Assembly: GCF_900129965.1 (NCBI RefSeq)
Contig: NZ_FQXM01000002.1
Coordinates: forward strand, 1-64,000
Origin: Clostridium grantii DSM 8605
Lineage (GTDB): Bacteria; Bacillota; Clostridia; Clostridiales; Clostridiaceae
DNA: 64,000 nucleotides
Direction of reading: 5' to 3'
Under the pieces are notes generated by a model that had not been told where the DNA came from, ran no database searches, and saw only the letters and a list, made by a program, of their open reading frames with translations. Made by a program: the position numbers and the translations under genes. Below are positions 53,719 through 62,962 of the stretch, in pieces (positions within the stretch are counted from its first letter, which is position 1; the number at the start of each line of letters is the position of its first letter).

Positions 53719-53779
53719 ATATTTTGACTTTCAATACTATCATTTAATCTAAGGAGCTTTCATTTATAAAAACTTGAAT

Positions 53780-54670
53780 TTATATTTTATAATAATACAT
53801 TTTTCCATCTTCTAAAGAAATATCTATTTTGTCGTTATTATATAAGTAAGATAGAAAAGCAGAGGCAGAGGTTAGATTTAAAAAATAATCGAATTTTGAG
53901 AGATTTAAATCATTTAAAATAATAATATTTTGAAGTAAATCTTCTTTTGTTAAAGGTTGATCTAAAAGCTCATAGATTTGGGTTGCATAGGTATTTATAT
54001 TTTCTAAATTCTTATCTATTAATACAAGTAGCTCATCTTTATTTAATACTTCATCAGCGTGGGCAATAACAAAGTAATCAGCATCAATAGTTTTTAAAGA
54101 TTCTAAAGTTTCAATACTTTCTTCAATATTGAAAAGGTAAGGAAAAGAATATTTATCTAAAATTTTCTGGCTAAAAATAGAATCTCCTAAAAAACAAACT
54201 TTGTCATCAGTTATAACTCCTATTTGTTCATGACTATGACCTTTTAAGGATATTATTTGGAATTTCTCATCATTGATTTTATTTAAACCATAATCTAAAA
54301 TAAAATCTACTACATGAGGATTTTTATCTTTATTAAATTTCTTTAGAGGGGAAGAATTGCAAATAATGAAAGCTCTTAATTCTTTATTCTCCATATAAAG
54401 CTTTTCTTTTTCAGAAGTATATACCAAAGTACCAGGGTAATTTTTCTTAAAATATGGGTTTCCACCACAATGATCTTCATGACTATGAGTATTTACTATA
54501 TATTTAGGGTGTAGATTATTTTCTTTTAAAATTAAATCTATTTTTTTTGCGTGACTATCACCTATTCCAGAGTCAATTAATAAAACAAATTTATTTTTAA
54601 AAACATAAACACCAACGTTGGTGTTACCTTTAATTATATAAGTGGACCCGTTGATTTTTTCATAATGCAT
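53780..54670 (-). CDS. MBL-fold metallo-hydrolase
   Basis: The 296-residue protein has the metallo-beta-lactamase motif NTHSHEDHCGGNPYF (HxHxDH, about residues 59-73), LKGHSHEQIGV (about 140) and VCFLGDSIFS (about 157), and DYFVIAHADEV near 196. The C-terminal 80 residues are a helical accessory domain. These are typical of a broad hydrolase group (glyoxalase II-like or unknown), so no substrate can be given. ATG 54670, nine bases after GGGAG, is preferred over the upstream in-frame codon at 54697. Confidence 0.85.
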   Translation of the reverse strand: MHYEKINGSTYIIKGNTNVGVYVFKNKFVLLIDSGIGDSHAKKIDLILKENNLHPKYIVNTHSHEDHCGGNPYFKKNYPGTLVYTSEKEKLYMENKELRAFIICNSSPLKKFNKDKNPHVVDFILDYGLNKINDEKFQIISLKGHSHEQIGVITDDKVCFLGDSIFSQKILDKYSFPYLFNIEESIETLESLKTIDADYFVIAHADEVLNKDELLVLIDKNLENINTYATQIYELLDQPLTKEDLLQNIIILNDLNLSKFDYFLNLTSASAFLSYLYNNDKIDISLEDGKMYYYKI

Positions 54671-54822
54671 AGTTAGTAACTCCCATCTATAAAACAAATT
54701 TTATAATATATTATATATGTTCTTTTAAAAAGTATAAACAATAGAGAAAATATTTTCAACTTTCTTTTTTTTTCAAGGAATATCTGTTATTATATAAGCA
54801 ATCGTAAAAAGGAGAAGTAAGT

Positions 54823-55281
54823 ATGGATAGTAGAGTAGATAATGTTGAGCAAATTATAATTAATAGTGGATTTAAAATGACCTATCAAAGAAGAATAATC
54901 TTAAATGAATTTTATTTAACATCAAAGCATATGAAAGCAGAACAATTATATTATAAAGTTAAAAATAAAAATATTGGATTAGCAACGGTATATAGAACTT
55001 TAAAAATTTTTACAGATTTGAACATTATTCAAGAGATAAATATCGATGATATAAATTATTATGAACTTAAGCTATGCATTAATAAGTGTATTCACGTTCA
55101 TGTAAAATGTAAAAAATGTGGTAAGATAATTGATATTAAAGATGCAGAATTGATGGATAATTACTTAGATTTAAGTATTAAATTAGAAAAATTATATGGT
55201 ATAGATATAATGGACACTAATATTGTTATTGATGGTGTCTGCAATTTATGTAAGGAGGATAATCATGCCAAGACCAATTAA
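54823..55281 (+). CDS. Fur-family regulator
   Basis: This 152-residue metal- or peroxide-responsive repressor has a winged helix (about 1-80: GFKMTYQRRIILNEF, KHMKAEQLYYKVKNK, GLATVYRTLKIF) and a dimerisation domain with CIHVHVKCKKCGKIIDI (about 89-105) and a C-terminal CNLC, giving two CxxC pairs for structural zinc. Fur, Zur and PerR cannot be told apart from these. AAAAGGAG precedes ATG 54823. The end overlaps the DUF134 gene by 17 bases, so the two are coupled. Confidence 0.9.
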   Translation: MDSRVDNVEQIIINSGFKMTYQRRIILNEFYLTSKHMKAEQLYYKVKNKNIGLATVYRTLKIFTDLNIIQEINIDDINYYELKLCINKCIHVHVKCKKCGKIIDIKDAELMDNYLDLSIKLEKLYGIDIMDTNIVIDGVCNLCKEDNHAKTN

Positions 55282-55711
55282 GTGGAGAAGGGTTCAAGTC
55301 AAACCTAAGAGTACTTATTTTATTCCAGTAGATAAAAAAAATTGCTTGTTAGAGAATGTGACCTTGAAAATTGAAGAACTTGAAGCTATGAGACTTAAAG
55401 ATATTGAAAAATTAAATCAAGAACAATGTGCGGAGAAAATGATGGTCTCAAGGCAAACCTTTCAAAATATAATAGAAAGTGCAAGAAAAAAAGTTACAAT
55501 AGCTTTAGTTGAAGGAAAGGGCATAAAAATAGATGGAGGAAACTTCACTTATAATATATGTAGCATGAAATGCTTAGATTGTGATCATGTTTTTGATATG
55601 AATTATGAAAGAGATGAAGTTGAATGTCCTAATTGTAAATCAGAAGAAATAAGATGTTCTAAAAAACAGGGTTTCTGCAAAAAAAAATGTAGAAAACAAA
55701 ATCATGAGTGA
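55265..55711 (+). CDS. DUF134 (UPF0251) DNA-binding protein
   Basis: The 148-residue protein starts MPRPIKWRRV, the family hallmark, with an HTH at about residues 42-80 (LEAMRLKDIEKLNQEQCAEK, VSRQTFQNIIESARKK), and ends in a zinc ribbon (CLDC about 103, CPNC about 119) plus a Cys/Lys-rich tail (CSKKQGFCKKKCRKQ). AAGGAGG is 6 bases before ATG 55265; earlier in-frame codons lie inside the Fur gene. UPF0251 proteins are putative regulators, often beside NifX/NifB-like dinitrogenase iron-molybdenum proteins, but none is here. Confidence 0.9.
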   Translation: MPRPIKWRRVQVKPKSTYFIPVDKKNCLLENVTLKIEELEAMRLKDIEKLNQEQCAEKMMVSRQTFQNIIESARKKVTIALVEGKGIKIDGGNFTYNICSMKCLDCDHVFDMNYERDEVECPNCKSEEIRCSKKQGFCKKKCRKQNHE

Positions 55712-56163
55712 AATAGTTTTGAACAGAATATAGGGTAAAAGATATTATTAGTACAATTGTGTGAAAATTTATAATATTAAAAGTATTATAACTTATGAGA
55801 ATGTTATGGTTTTAGGTGAATAAAGTGTGTTTTAGTTGATATATTACTATTAATTGAGGTAAAATATTGACAAGCCTAAAAAAAAGTTGTATAGTGTTTT
55901 AGTGATGGTTTGGAAAAACATGTAAATACCTTTAAAAAGCAAATGAAATTAATATAAAACATGACAGATATCATAAATGAAACATTTTGTAATAAATGTT
56001 ATGGTGGTTATTTGATTATATTGCTTTTAAATGTATTACCATTAAAAATACATCATAAAAAGCAGTTGACCTTATGGCAATTGACGAAATTAGAAATTAT
56101 AACTTGGGTATTATATGAATAAAGCAAGCAGTTGACTTAAAGCAATTGACTTGCTTTTTTTCT
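55712..56163 (+). other. Gap with a terminator and duplicated short motif
   Basis: This 465-base gap ends in a hairpin with AAAGCAAG 56121-56128 paired to CTTGCTTT 56150-56157, an inner AGTTG/CAATT pair and a long T run on the + strand, a clear + strand terminator. The string GCAGTTGAC...GCAATTGAC occurs twice, near 56062 and 56128. A 53-codon frame (55961-56119) stops right before the hairpin but has no ribosome site. The terminator could end the Fur-DUF134 transcript or a small RNA. Confidence 0.5.
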
Positions 56164-56176
56164 TTTTTGAATAAAT

Positions 56177-56926
56177 TTAGAAGAATGAAACAATTAGTTT
56201 ACCTGCTACAGCTACAGACATAATAATAAATATAGGTTTAATTAATTTGGCACCATCTTTTATAGCCAGGTGACTACCTAATCTTGCACCAAAAATCATA
56301 CAAATACCTACAGGTAATCCAATAGTATAGATGATTTGTTTATTTAATGCAAATATAAACAATGAAGTTATGTTACTAACAAAATTTAATATTTTGGCAT
56401 TACCAGAAGCATTAACAAAATCGAATTTAAAAATTTTAATTAATAAAAACATTAAAAAAGAACCTGTTCCTGGGCCAAAGAAACCGTCATAAAATCCTAG
56501 TGAAAAAGCCATAATTATACCAAATAGTAATGTTAATTTGGTAGGTGAGGTATAATTGTTTTCTATACCTAGGGATTTGTTAAATATGCTATATACAGCA
56601 ATTATTAATATCATAACCAGTATAAAAGTAGATAAAAAGTTTTGACTGATAGATAGCACAGTTTTAACTCCCAAAATAGAGCCTAAAAAAGTAAAAGGAA
56701 TAAGAAATTTAAGTAATTTAAAATTAACCTTACCTGATTTAGCGAATTTGATAGAAGAAGTTACAGACCCAAATGAAGCAGCAAATTTATTTGTTCCTAA
56801 AGCCAAGTGTGGGGAAATTCCAGATGCTAAGTAGGCGGGAATTGTAATTATACCCCCTCCACCAGCAATGGAATCTACAAAAGATGCGATGAAGCCTACG
56901 ATACATAATATTAGAATTTTTGTCAT
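56177..56926 (-). CDS. TSUP-family (TauE/SafE) permease
   Basis: The 249-residue membrane protein has about eight segments and the family repeat: SFVDSIAGGGGIITIPAYLA near 15-34 and FYDGFFGPGTGSFLMFLLI near 143-162. TSUP proteins export or import sulfur compounds such as sulfite or sulfonates in a proton-linked way. AAGGAAGG precedes ATG 56926. It stands alone, 147 bases from the MocR-type gene, with no sulfur-metabolic neighbour to indicate a substrate. Confidence 0.9.
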   Translation of the reverse strand: MTKILILCIVGFIASFVDSIAGGGGIITIPAYLASGISPHLALGTNKFAASFGSVTSSIKFAKSGKVNFKLLKFLIPFTFLGSILGVKTVLSISQNFLSTFILVMILIIAVYSIFNKSLGIENNYTSPTKLTLLFGIIMAFSLGFYDGFFGPGTGSFLMFLLIKIFKFDFVNASGNAKILNFVSNITSLFIFALNKQIIYTIGLPVGICMIFGARLGSHLAIKDGAKLIKPIFIIMSVAVAGKLIVSFF

Positions 56927-57073
56927 AAAATAATCCTTCCTTTTATAATAGTTAAATCAAATGAATAACTATTATTTTGTTTAAATATTTAGTTTGGTTG
57001 TCCTAACTATTTTATAGGATTAATGAAAGCTTGTCTACATATAGGCAGTATAAAAAATGTGGTTGTAAGTAAA

Positions 57074-58480
57074 CTATAGCCAGGCAGTACTTAACAACTC
57101 AATGCCTTTCGGGATGTTTTCCAATTTGATGCCTGCGAAGCCTAAAAATATTAGTTGAGGATTTGATTTTTTAGGGAATGAGTAATAAATTGATGTAGGG
57201 CTTACTTTTACGCCTAAACCTTTAGCTGCCGATATTAAATTTGTTTCATCCATGCCATTATTAACTTTCAAAAGTATATGGAGACCTGAATCTGCTCCAA
57301 TTACTTCTGCTTTTGGTCCAAAGTATTTATATATAGAGCTTATTAATAAATCATGCTTTTTTTTATAAACATTTCTACATTTCTTTAAGTGTTTGTACCA
57401 ATGACCTTCTTTAATAAATATTTCTAAGGATTTTTGAATTATTCTAGGCACAGGCTGCTCGTAGATTGTAAAATTATTTTTATATATTTCCATTAATTCT
57501 TTGGGTAAAACCATATAGCTAATTCGGATAGAAGGCATCAAGGACTTAGAAAAGGTTCCTAAATATATAACCCGATTATTTGAAACAAGACTTTGTAGGG
57601 AAGGAATAGGTTTTCCTTTATATCTAAATTCTCCATCATAATCGTCTTCTATAATATACGAATTCTCTTTTAATGCCCAATTTAATAATTCAACTCTTCT
57701 TTTAATAGGCATAACTCTACCAAGGGGGAATTGATGAGAAGGAGTGATGTAGACAATTTTACTTTTGGATTCTTTTAACTTATTTATACAAATACCATTT
57801 TCATCAACAGGAATAGAAGCAATATCAAATCCATAGTGCTCAAAAACATTTCTAGCACCAATATAGCCTGGATCTTCAAAAGCAAGATTTTTATCGAATT
57901 TTTGAAGAACTAAACTAAGTAAACTTAATGATTGTTGAGTACCGGACCCTATTATAATTTGTTCAGGAGAGCTTAATACTCCTCTTGATTGATAAATATA
58001 CTTTGAAATTTCAAATCTAAGCCCTTTGTCTCCAACATGTTCACCGTAAAAAAGCAAATCCTTTTCAGTAGTTAATAAACTTTCATTAATGATTTTTCTT
58101 AAGGTAGATAAAGGAAAAGAATCTAGGTCTATTTGTCCATTAGTAAAATCATAAAGACAAAACTCTTCTTTTATTTTACTTTGTTTTAATGAAGAGTTGT
58201 AGTCCATTGAAGAAAGATTTTCAGGTATCTGTTCTATATTTTCAACGAAAAATCCTGATTTAGACTTACTTCGTATATATCCCTCAGCAATAAGTTGCTG
58301 ATAAGCTGCGTCTATAGTATTTTTGCTCAGGTTCGTATTTGAAGAAAAATCTCTTATAGAAGGCAATTTGGAATTTGCTGCTAGATTTCCGGAAAGAATT
58401 TCTTTTTTTACATGTTCATAAATTTGCATATAAAATGGTTTTGATGAAGTTGTATCTAAGTTTGGTATAAGATTAATCAT
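57074..58480 (-). CDS. MocR-type GntR regulator with aminotransferase domain
   Basis: The 468-residue protein joins a GntR winged helix (about 10-78, KPFYMQIYEHVKKEILSGNL, NLSKNTIDAAYQQLIAEGYI) to a class I aminotransferase-like domain (about 110-468). The PLP pocket shows GSGTQQSLSLLSLVL near 178, EDDYDGEFRY near 275 and the PLP lysine in GTFSKSLMPSIRISY near 309. PdxR, GabR and TauR are relatives that sense PLP and effectors. It is divergent from lysA with 132 bases between them, suggesting, but not proving, that it controls lysA or itself. Confidence 0.9.
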   Translation of the reverse strand: MINLIPNLDTTSSKPFYMQIYEHVKKEILSGNLAANSKLPSIRDFSSNTNLSKNTIDAAYQQLIAEGYIRSKSKSGFFVENIEQIPENLSSMDYNSSLKQSKIKEEFCLYDFTNGQIDLDSFPLSTLRKIINESLLTTEKDLLFYGEHVGDKGLRFEISKYIYQSRGVLSSPEQIIIGSGTQQSLSLLSLVLQKFDKNLAFEDPGYIGARNVFEHYGFDIASIPVDENGICINKLKESKSKIVYITPSHQFPLGRVMPIKRRVELLNWALKENSYIIEDDYDGEFRYKGKPIPSLQSLVSNNRVIYLGTFSKSLMPSIRISYMVLPKELMEIYKNNFTIYEQPVPRIIQKSLEIFIKEGHWYKHLKKCRNVYKKKHDLLISSIYKYFGPKAEVIGADSGLHILLKVNNGMDETNLISAAKGLGVKVSPTSIYYSFPKKSNPQLIFLGFAGIKLENIPKGIELLSTAWL

Positions 58481-58549
58481 AATTTATCCTTTCGAAGTAG
58501 TTTATATATAATGTTCATCTGTCCCTTGAAAAAACTCTAAAACTGTAAC

Positions 58550-58578
58550 TTACAATGGTATCAATTAATTCCTATAAT
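58550..58578 (+). promoter_or_regulatory. Promoter of lysA
   Basis: TTACAA 58550-58555, a 17-base spacer and a perfect TATAAT 58573-58578, in the intergenic region shared with the MocR-type gene. No lysine riboswitch is present. Confidence 0.7.
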
Positions 58579-58612
58579 AATTATAACAAAATTAAAGAAA
58601 AGGGGAATGAGT

Positions 58613-59863
58613 ATGAATAATATTTTTACGGAAATTACAGATAAAATAGATTTTTACAGGGGAAATAATGCTATAGAACTAATTAAAGAGTATGGAAGTC
58701 CTTTATATGTTTATGATGAGAGAATAATTAAAGAAAAATGCAGAGCTATAAAAGCATTAATAAATTACCCCAATTTTTCAGTTAATTACTCAGCAAAAGC
58801 CAATAGTAATTTACATTTATTAAAAATTATTAAGGATGAAGGATTAAATGTGGATGCCATGTCTCCAGGTGAAATATTTGTACAATTAGAAGCTGGTTTT
58901 AAACCCGAACAAATTTTTTATATATGTAATAATGTTTCTAAAGAAGAGATGATGTATGCTATTGAAAAAAATGTTTTAGTGAGTGTGGATTCATTATCAC
59001 AGTTAGAACTTTTCGGATCTATCAATAAAGGTGGAAAAGTGGCAATTAGATTTAATTCTGGAATAGGTGCAGGACATAGTGAAAAAGTTGTTACAGGTGG
59101 TAAAAATACAAAATTTGGCGTGGATGAGAATTTTATTGAAGAAGTAAAAAAAATAATCCAAAAATATGAGCTTAAATTAGTAGGGATAAATCAACATATA
59201 GGTTCTTTATTTATGGAGAAAACACCTTATATTGAAGGTGTAAAAGCTATTCTATCTATAGCAGAAAAATTTGAAGATTTAGAGTTTGTAGATATTGGAG
59301 GCGGATTTGGAATTCCTTATAGAAAACAGAATAAAGAAACTAATTTAGATTTAGCTTCTTTAGGAAGAAAGCTAGATGAGATTATTAAACAATGGGTGAA
59401 GAATTATGGTAAAGAAGTAACTATTAAAGTTGAACCAGGTAGATATGTGGTTGCAGAAAGTGCAGTTTTGTTGGGAACAGTTTTTGCTGTAAAAGAAAAT
59501 TATGATATAAAATATATAGGAACAGATTTGGGTTTTAATGTTTTATCAAGGCCAGTAATTTATGATTCTCATCATGATATAGAAGTTATGAGAGAGAATT
59601 CAATGCCTTCTAAGAAAATGGAAAAGGTAAATATAGTAGGAAACATATGTGAAAGCGGAGATATAATTGCTAAAGATAGAACATTGCCAGAAATATTTGA
59701 GGGGGATATTATAGGGGTTTTAGATAGTGGAGCTTATGGATATGTGATGAGTTCTAATTATAATAATAGACTTAGACCAGCAGAAATTCTTATCAAAGAA
59801 GATGGTTCAGTGGTGATTATACGGAAAAGAGATGAGTTGGAGGATCTTTTGAAAGGTTTTTGA
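58613..59863 (+). CDS. lysA: Diaminopimelate decarboxylase
   Basis: The 416-residue fold-type III PLP enzyme makes lysine from meso-diaminopimelate. PLP lysine is Lys62 in NYSAKANSNLHLL; substrate loops are VDIGGGFGIPY (about 221), VEPGRYVVAES (about 275) and GNICESGDIIAKDR with its cysteine (about 345). ATG 58613 is seven bases from AAAGGGG, while the ATG at 58607 almost touches it. A strong terminator follows. It is the only lysine-pathway gene here. Confidence 0.95.
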   Translation: MNNIFTEITDKIDFYRGNNAIELIKEYGSPLYVYDERIIKEKCRAIKALINYPNFSVNYSAKANSNLHLLKIIKDEGLNVDAMSPGEIFVQLEAGFKPEQIFYICNNVSKEEMMYAIEKNVLVSVDSLSQLELFGSINKGGKVAIRFNSGIGAGHSEKVVTGGKNTKFGVDENFIEEVKKIIQKYELKLVGINQHIGSLFMEKTPYIEGVKAILSIAEKFEDLEFVDIGGGFGIPYRKQNKETNLDLASLGRKLDEIIKQWVKNYGKEVTIKVEPGRYVVAESAVLLGTVFAVKENYDIKYIGTDLGFNVLSRPVIYDSHHDIEVMRENSMPSKKMEKVNIVGNICESGDIIAKDRTLPEIFEGDIIGVLDSGAYGYVMSSNYNNRLRPAEILIKEDGSVVIIRKRDELEDLLKGF

Positions 59864-59898
59864 TATTCCACTGAAAAAAACAAAATGAAAAAGAAACT

Positions 59899-59935
59899 AA
59901 TAACTCATATGGTTGCCATATGAGTTATTTAACAA
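59899..59935. terminator. Terminator between lysA and rlmD-like gene
   Basis: AATAACTCATATGG pairs over 14 bp with CCATATGAGTTATT across a TTG loop; it is likely bidirectional. Confidence 0.88.
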
Positions 59936-59963
59936 AAGTGAGAATATACCGTTTTGCAAAAGT

Positions 59964-61319
59964 CTATATTTTTACAAGCTTAACAATACTTTCTAAGTGA
60001 GGTGTGCTGGGAAATAAATCCATGCCTATTACTTGAGTTATTTTGTATTTGCTCCCCAGAAGCACTTTTAAGTCATTAACCAAGGTCTTAGGATTACAAG
60101 AAACATAAATTATTTCTTTTGCATTAAATTTCAACACATAATCTAAAGCCACTGGATGAACACCAGGCCTTGGAGGATCTAATATAATTATATCTGGGTT
60201 CTCTTTGAGGTTTTGAATTACATTTTTAACGTCACCAGCGATAAACTGGCAATTATTTAAATTATTTAACTTTGCATTTTCTTTTGCTGATTCCACTGCT
60301 TCTTCTATTAATTCTACACCTATTACTTTTTTAGCTTTTTGTGCTACTATTTGACCAATTGTTCCGGTTCCACAATACAAATCAAACACAGTTTTATTTT
60401 CAGAATTACCCATAAAATCTCTAACTAAGCTGTAAAGTTTTTCTGCACCCAGCGTATTTGTTTGAAAAAATGAGAATGGAGTGATTTTAAATTTTAAGCC
60501 TAAAACTTCTTCTGTTATAAAGTCTTCACCATATAAAACCTTAATCTCATCTGCTTGAACTGTATCAGAAAGAGAATCATTAATAATATGTAAAAGACTT
60601 CTTAGTTTTCCTTTATAGTTTAAACCTTTTAGGATTTCTGTTAGCTCATCCATACTAAAGTCTTCTTGAGAGGTGGTAACAATAGCAACCATCAATTCGC
60701 CAGTGTTTTTTCCTTTTCTAATAACTAAATTTCTTAAATAACCTTCTCTAGCCATGATTTTATAATGTTTAAAATCTTTTTTTCTAAAATAATCTAAAAC
60801 TGTTTTAAGTAATAAGTTGAAATCCTCATCTATGATTTTACATTCATCAGCAGTGACAATTGAAAAGCTTCTACCTTTCATATGCATTCCAAGACAAAGT
60901 TCTCCACCTTTTTCCATGTCGCCAAAAGTGAATTCCATTTTGTTTCTATATTCATAAATTTCAGGGCTACCTTCAACCCCAAGAAATTCAAAATCTTTTA
61001 TTTCAGCATTATCGAACAATTGCAACAATTGATCTTTTTTAAACTCTAATTGTTTTTCGTAGGAGATAAATTGGTGTGTACAACCCCCACAAATATTAAA
61101 TACAGGACATTTAGGTTCAATTTTATAATATACATCTTCTATAATTTCGTTTAAATTTGCAATAGCATTACCACTTTTGAATTTCTTTACAAAAGCTTTA
61201 ACCTTTTGACCTGGTAAAGTTCCTTTTATTAATATTTTTTTATTGTCTTTAAAAGCAACACCATATCCAGGAAATTCAGTGCCTTCTATGTTAAGTTCAT
61301 ATACAGTTCTTTTTTTCAA
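59964..61319 (-). CDS. rlmD: 23S rRNA uracil-C5 methyltransferase, RlmD/RumA type
   Basis: The 451-residue SAM-dependent enzyme has an N-terminal TRAM domain (about 1-57), an iron-sulfur cysteine set ([10 protein letters not shown] at about 72-81, and a further Cys near 160), and the methyltransferase core: [16 protein letters not shown] (about 308-323), [11 protein letters not shown] (about 374-384) and the catalytic cysteine in [12 protein letters not shown] (about 400-411). The exact target uracil (1939 or 747) cannot be told; Firmicutes often use one enzyme (RlmCD) for both. The leader contains AGGAGTGG. Confidence 0.92.
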   Translation of the reverse strand: MKKRTVYELNIEGTEFPGYGVAFKDNKKILIKGTLPGQKVKAFVKKFKSGNAIANLNEIIEDVYYKIEPKCPVFNICGGCTHQFISYEKQLEFKKDQLLQLFDNAEIKDFEFLGVEGSPEIYEYRNKMEFTFGDMEKGGELCLGMHMKGRSFSIVTADECKIIDEDFNLLLKTVLDYFRKKDFKHYKIMAREGYLRNLVIRKGKNTGELMVAIVTTSQEDFSMDELTEILKGLNYKGKLRSLLHIINDSLSDTVQADEIKVLYGEDFITEEVLGLKFKITPFSFFQTNTLGAEKLYSLVRDFMGNSENKTVFDLYCGTGTIGQIVAQKAKKVIGVELIEEAVESAKENAKLNNLNNCQFIAGDVKNVIQNLKENPDIIILDPPRPGVHPVALDYVLKFNAKEIIYVSCNPKTLVNDLKVLLGSKYKITQVIGMDLFPSTPHLESIVKLVKI

Positions 61320-61642
61320 TTTAGTCCACTCCTATTTTTATTTCTATTAAAGCTTTTGTAATATTATGAAAAATAAAATTGCACAGTTTAAACTTAAAAC
61401 AATGCAATCCACTCTAACAATTATATCATTTTTTTATCATTTAACAAGAAAATAAATCTTCATGATTATCAAAAATCGTATTAACTATGCTAAAAATATA
61501 CATTATTAATACAAAAGTAGTGGATAATATCTTAAAAGATTTTGCAATATGAGGTTTCATATTGTATAATATTGGCGAGGTCAATACATGGATTGAATAT
61601 ATACACAAAATATGAGTAAATTAAAGACTTAGGAGAAATCTG
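61320..61642. other. Divergent intergenic region
   Basis: About 320 AT-rich bases that hold the rlmD-like leader on the left and the LacI-family promoter on the right. An inverted or structured element is not evident. Confidence 0.4.
61542..61570 (+). promoter_or_regulatory. Promoter of the lacI-family gene
   Basis: TTGCAA 61542-61547, a 17-base spacer and a perfect TATAAT 61565-61570. Confidence 0.75.
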
Positions 61643-62659
61643 ATGAAACATGCAAAATTAATCGACGTTGCGGATAAAGCAGGTGTATCAATAAGTACTG
61701 TTTCACAGTATTTGAGCGGTAGATATAAGTATATGTCAAAGGATACAAAGGAAAGAATAAGGCTTACAATTGAAGAATTAAATTATATTCCTAATTCAAT
61801 CGCTAGAAGTTTAAAAACAGATGTAACAAAAACTATAGGAGTAATTGTTTTTGATATGGCAGGATATTTCACAAGCAGTGTTCTACGTGGAATTGATGAT
61901 TATTGTAAAAAAAGTAATTATAATGTAATTATATATAATACAGACTATGATGCAGAAATTGAAAAGAAATCTATTAATATGTTAAAAATGCTTAGAGTAG
62001 ATGGAATTATAATAGCTTCATCAGGTAAAAATAATAAACTATTGGATGAAGAAAATAAAAATGGAACGTGTATTGTTCAAGTGTTTATGGAATATGATGA
62101 TTTGGATATAAGTACTGTTTTATCAGATTATAAAGGAAGTACATTTAATGCAACGGAGTATTTGATAAAATTAGGCCATAAAAAAATTGCATTAATAACA
62201 CAAGAATATGAACATATACCTTCAAGACAGGACAGAATTTTGGGCTATGAAGAAGCAATGATTAAAAATGGAATAGCTTTAAATTTAAATTTTATTAATA
62301 TTTGGGATAGATTTTCAGATTTAAATAAGACTTTTGATGAAGCCTTAAAAAGTGAAAATTCGCCTACAGCAATATTTTCAATGCATTCCTCTGTAACGGC
62401 AGAGTTACTTAATTATTGTAATATGAATAAAATAAATGTACCAGAAGATTTATCAATAATTGGTTTTGATGAACTACCTTTAGCTAATCTTTTCAAAACT
62501 CCCATTACAGTTGTAGATCAAAAACCTTATGAGATAGGACAAAAAGCAGCTGAATTGGTATTATGGAAAATAAATCATAAAAAAGAAAGAGAAAACAATA
62601 AAGTAATTGTTTCATGTGAATTAAAGATTAGGGAATCTTGTAAATCCTTAGATAAATAA
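61643..62659 (+). CDS. LacI-family transcription regulator
   Basis: The 338-residue regulator has the LacI HTH (about 5-25, LIDVADKAGVSISTVSQYLS) and hinge helix (NYIPNSIARSLKT), followed by a periplasmic-binding-protein fold (about 62-330) for a sugar ligand with IGVIVFDMAGYF, GYEEAMIKNG and FDELPLANLFKTPITVVDQ. LacI-like regulators are local, and the next gene is a polysaccharide lyase with a LacI-type operator, so this protein probably represses it until uronic-acid products appear. AGGAG precedes ATG 61643. A terminator follows the gene. Confidence 0.93.
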   Translation: MKHAKLIDVADKAGVSISTVSQYLSGRYKYMSKDTKERIRLTIEELNYIPNSIARSLKTDVTKTIGVIVFDMAGYFTSSVLRGIDDYCKKSNYNVIIYNTDYDAEIEKKSINMLKMLRVDGIIIASSGKNNKLLDEENKNGTCIVQVFMEYDDLDISTVLSDYKGSTFNATEYLIKLGHKKIALITQEYEHIPSRQDRILGYEEAMIKNGIALNLNFINIWDRFSDLNKTFDEALKSENSPTAIFSMHSSVTAELLNYCNMNKINVPEDLSIIGFDELPLANLFKTPITVVDQKPYEIGQKAAELVLWKINHKKERENNKVIVSCELKIRESCKSLDK

Positions 62660-62679
62660 AATAAAAAAATAATATTTAG

Positions 62680-62720
62680 AAAGGCTGTAGTGAATTTATT
62701 CATTTCAACCTTTTTTTTAT
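62680..62720 (+). terminator. Terminator after the lacI-family gene
   Basis: AAAGGCTGTAGTGAAT pairs imperfectly with ATTCATTTCAACCTTT and runs into eight T. Confidence 0.8.
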
Positions 62721-62807
62721 TTTTGAAATAATATTTTGAGTATATAGAAAAATGTAAATATATAAGGTTGAATTCAAGAGTTATGCAGTAAAAAAACCAA
62801 TAAGTTA

Positions 62808-62836
62808 TTGACATAAAGATTAAATAAGGATAATAT
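62808..62836 (+). promoter_or_regulatory. Promoter of the lyase gene
   Basis: A perfect TTGACA 62808-62813, a 17-base spacer and TAATAT 62831-62836, just before the palindromic operator. Confidence 0.7.
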
Positions 62837-62843
62837 AAATTTA

Positions 62844-62857
62844 ATAAAACGTTTTAT
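62844..62857. promoter_or_regulatory. LacI-family operator
   Basis: ATAAAACGTTTTAT is a perfect 14-base palindrome with the central CG typical of LacI/CcpA sites; the flanks (TTA/TCAA) nearly continue it. It covers the start of transcription. A weaker AAAACGTT-containing copy lies at about 62909-62922. Confidence 0.8.
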
Positions 62858-62962
62858 CAAAGTTTTATTCGTGTATAAACTTAAGGAGTGTAGAATTTTT
62901 TACATTCATGAAAACGTTACATAGCATTGAAGAAAAATATACCATGAAAAGGAGAATTTTTT

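Noticed and set aside
55961..56119. A 53-codon frame on the + strand ending at a terminator
   Set aside because: It has no ribosome site, and its second half is just translation of the repeated GTTGAC/CAATTG motif. Kept only as a note in the gap entry.
62909..62922. A second LacI-type or catabolite-response operator, TGAAAACGTTACAT
   Set aside because: Only the central AACGTT is symmetric; too weak to list as its own site.
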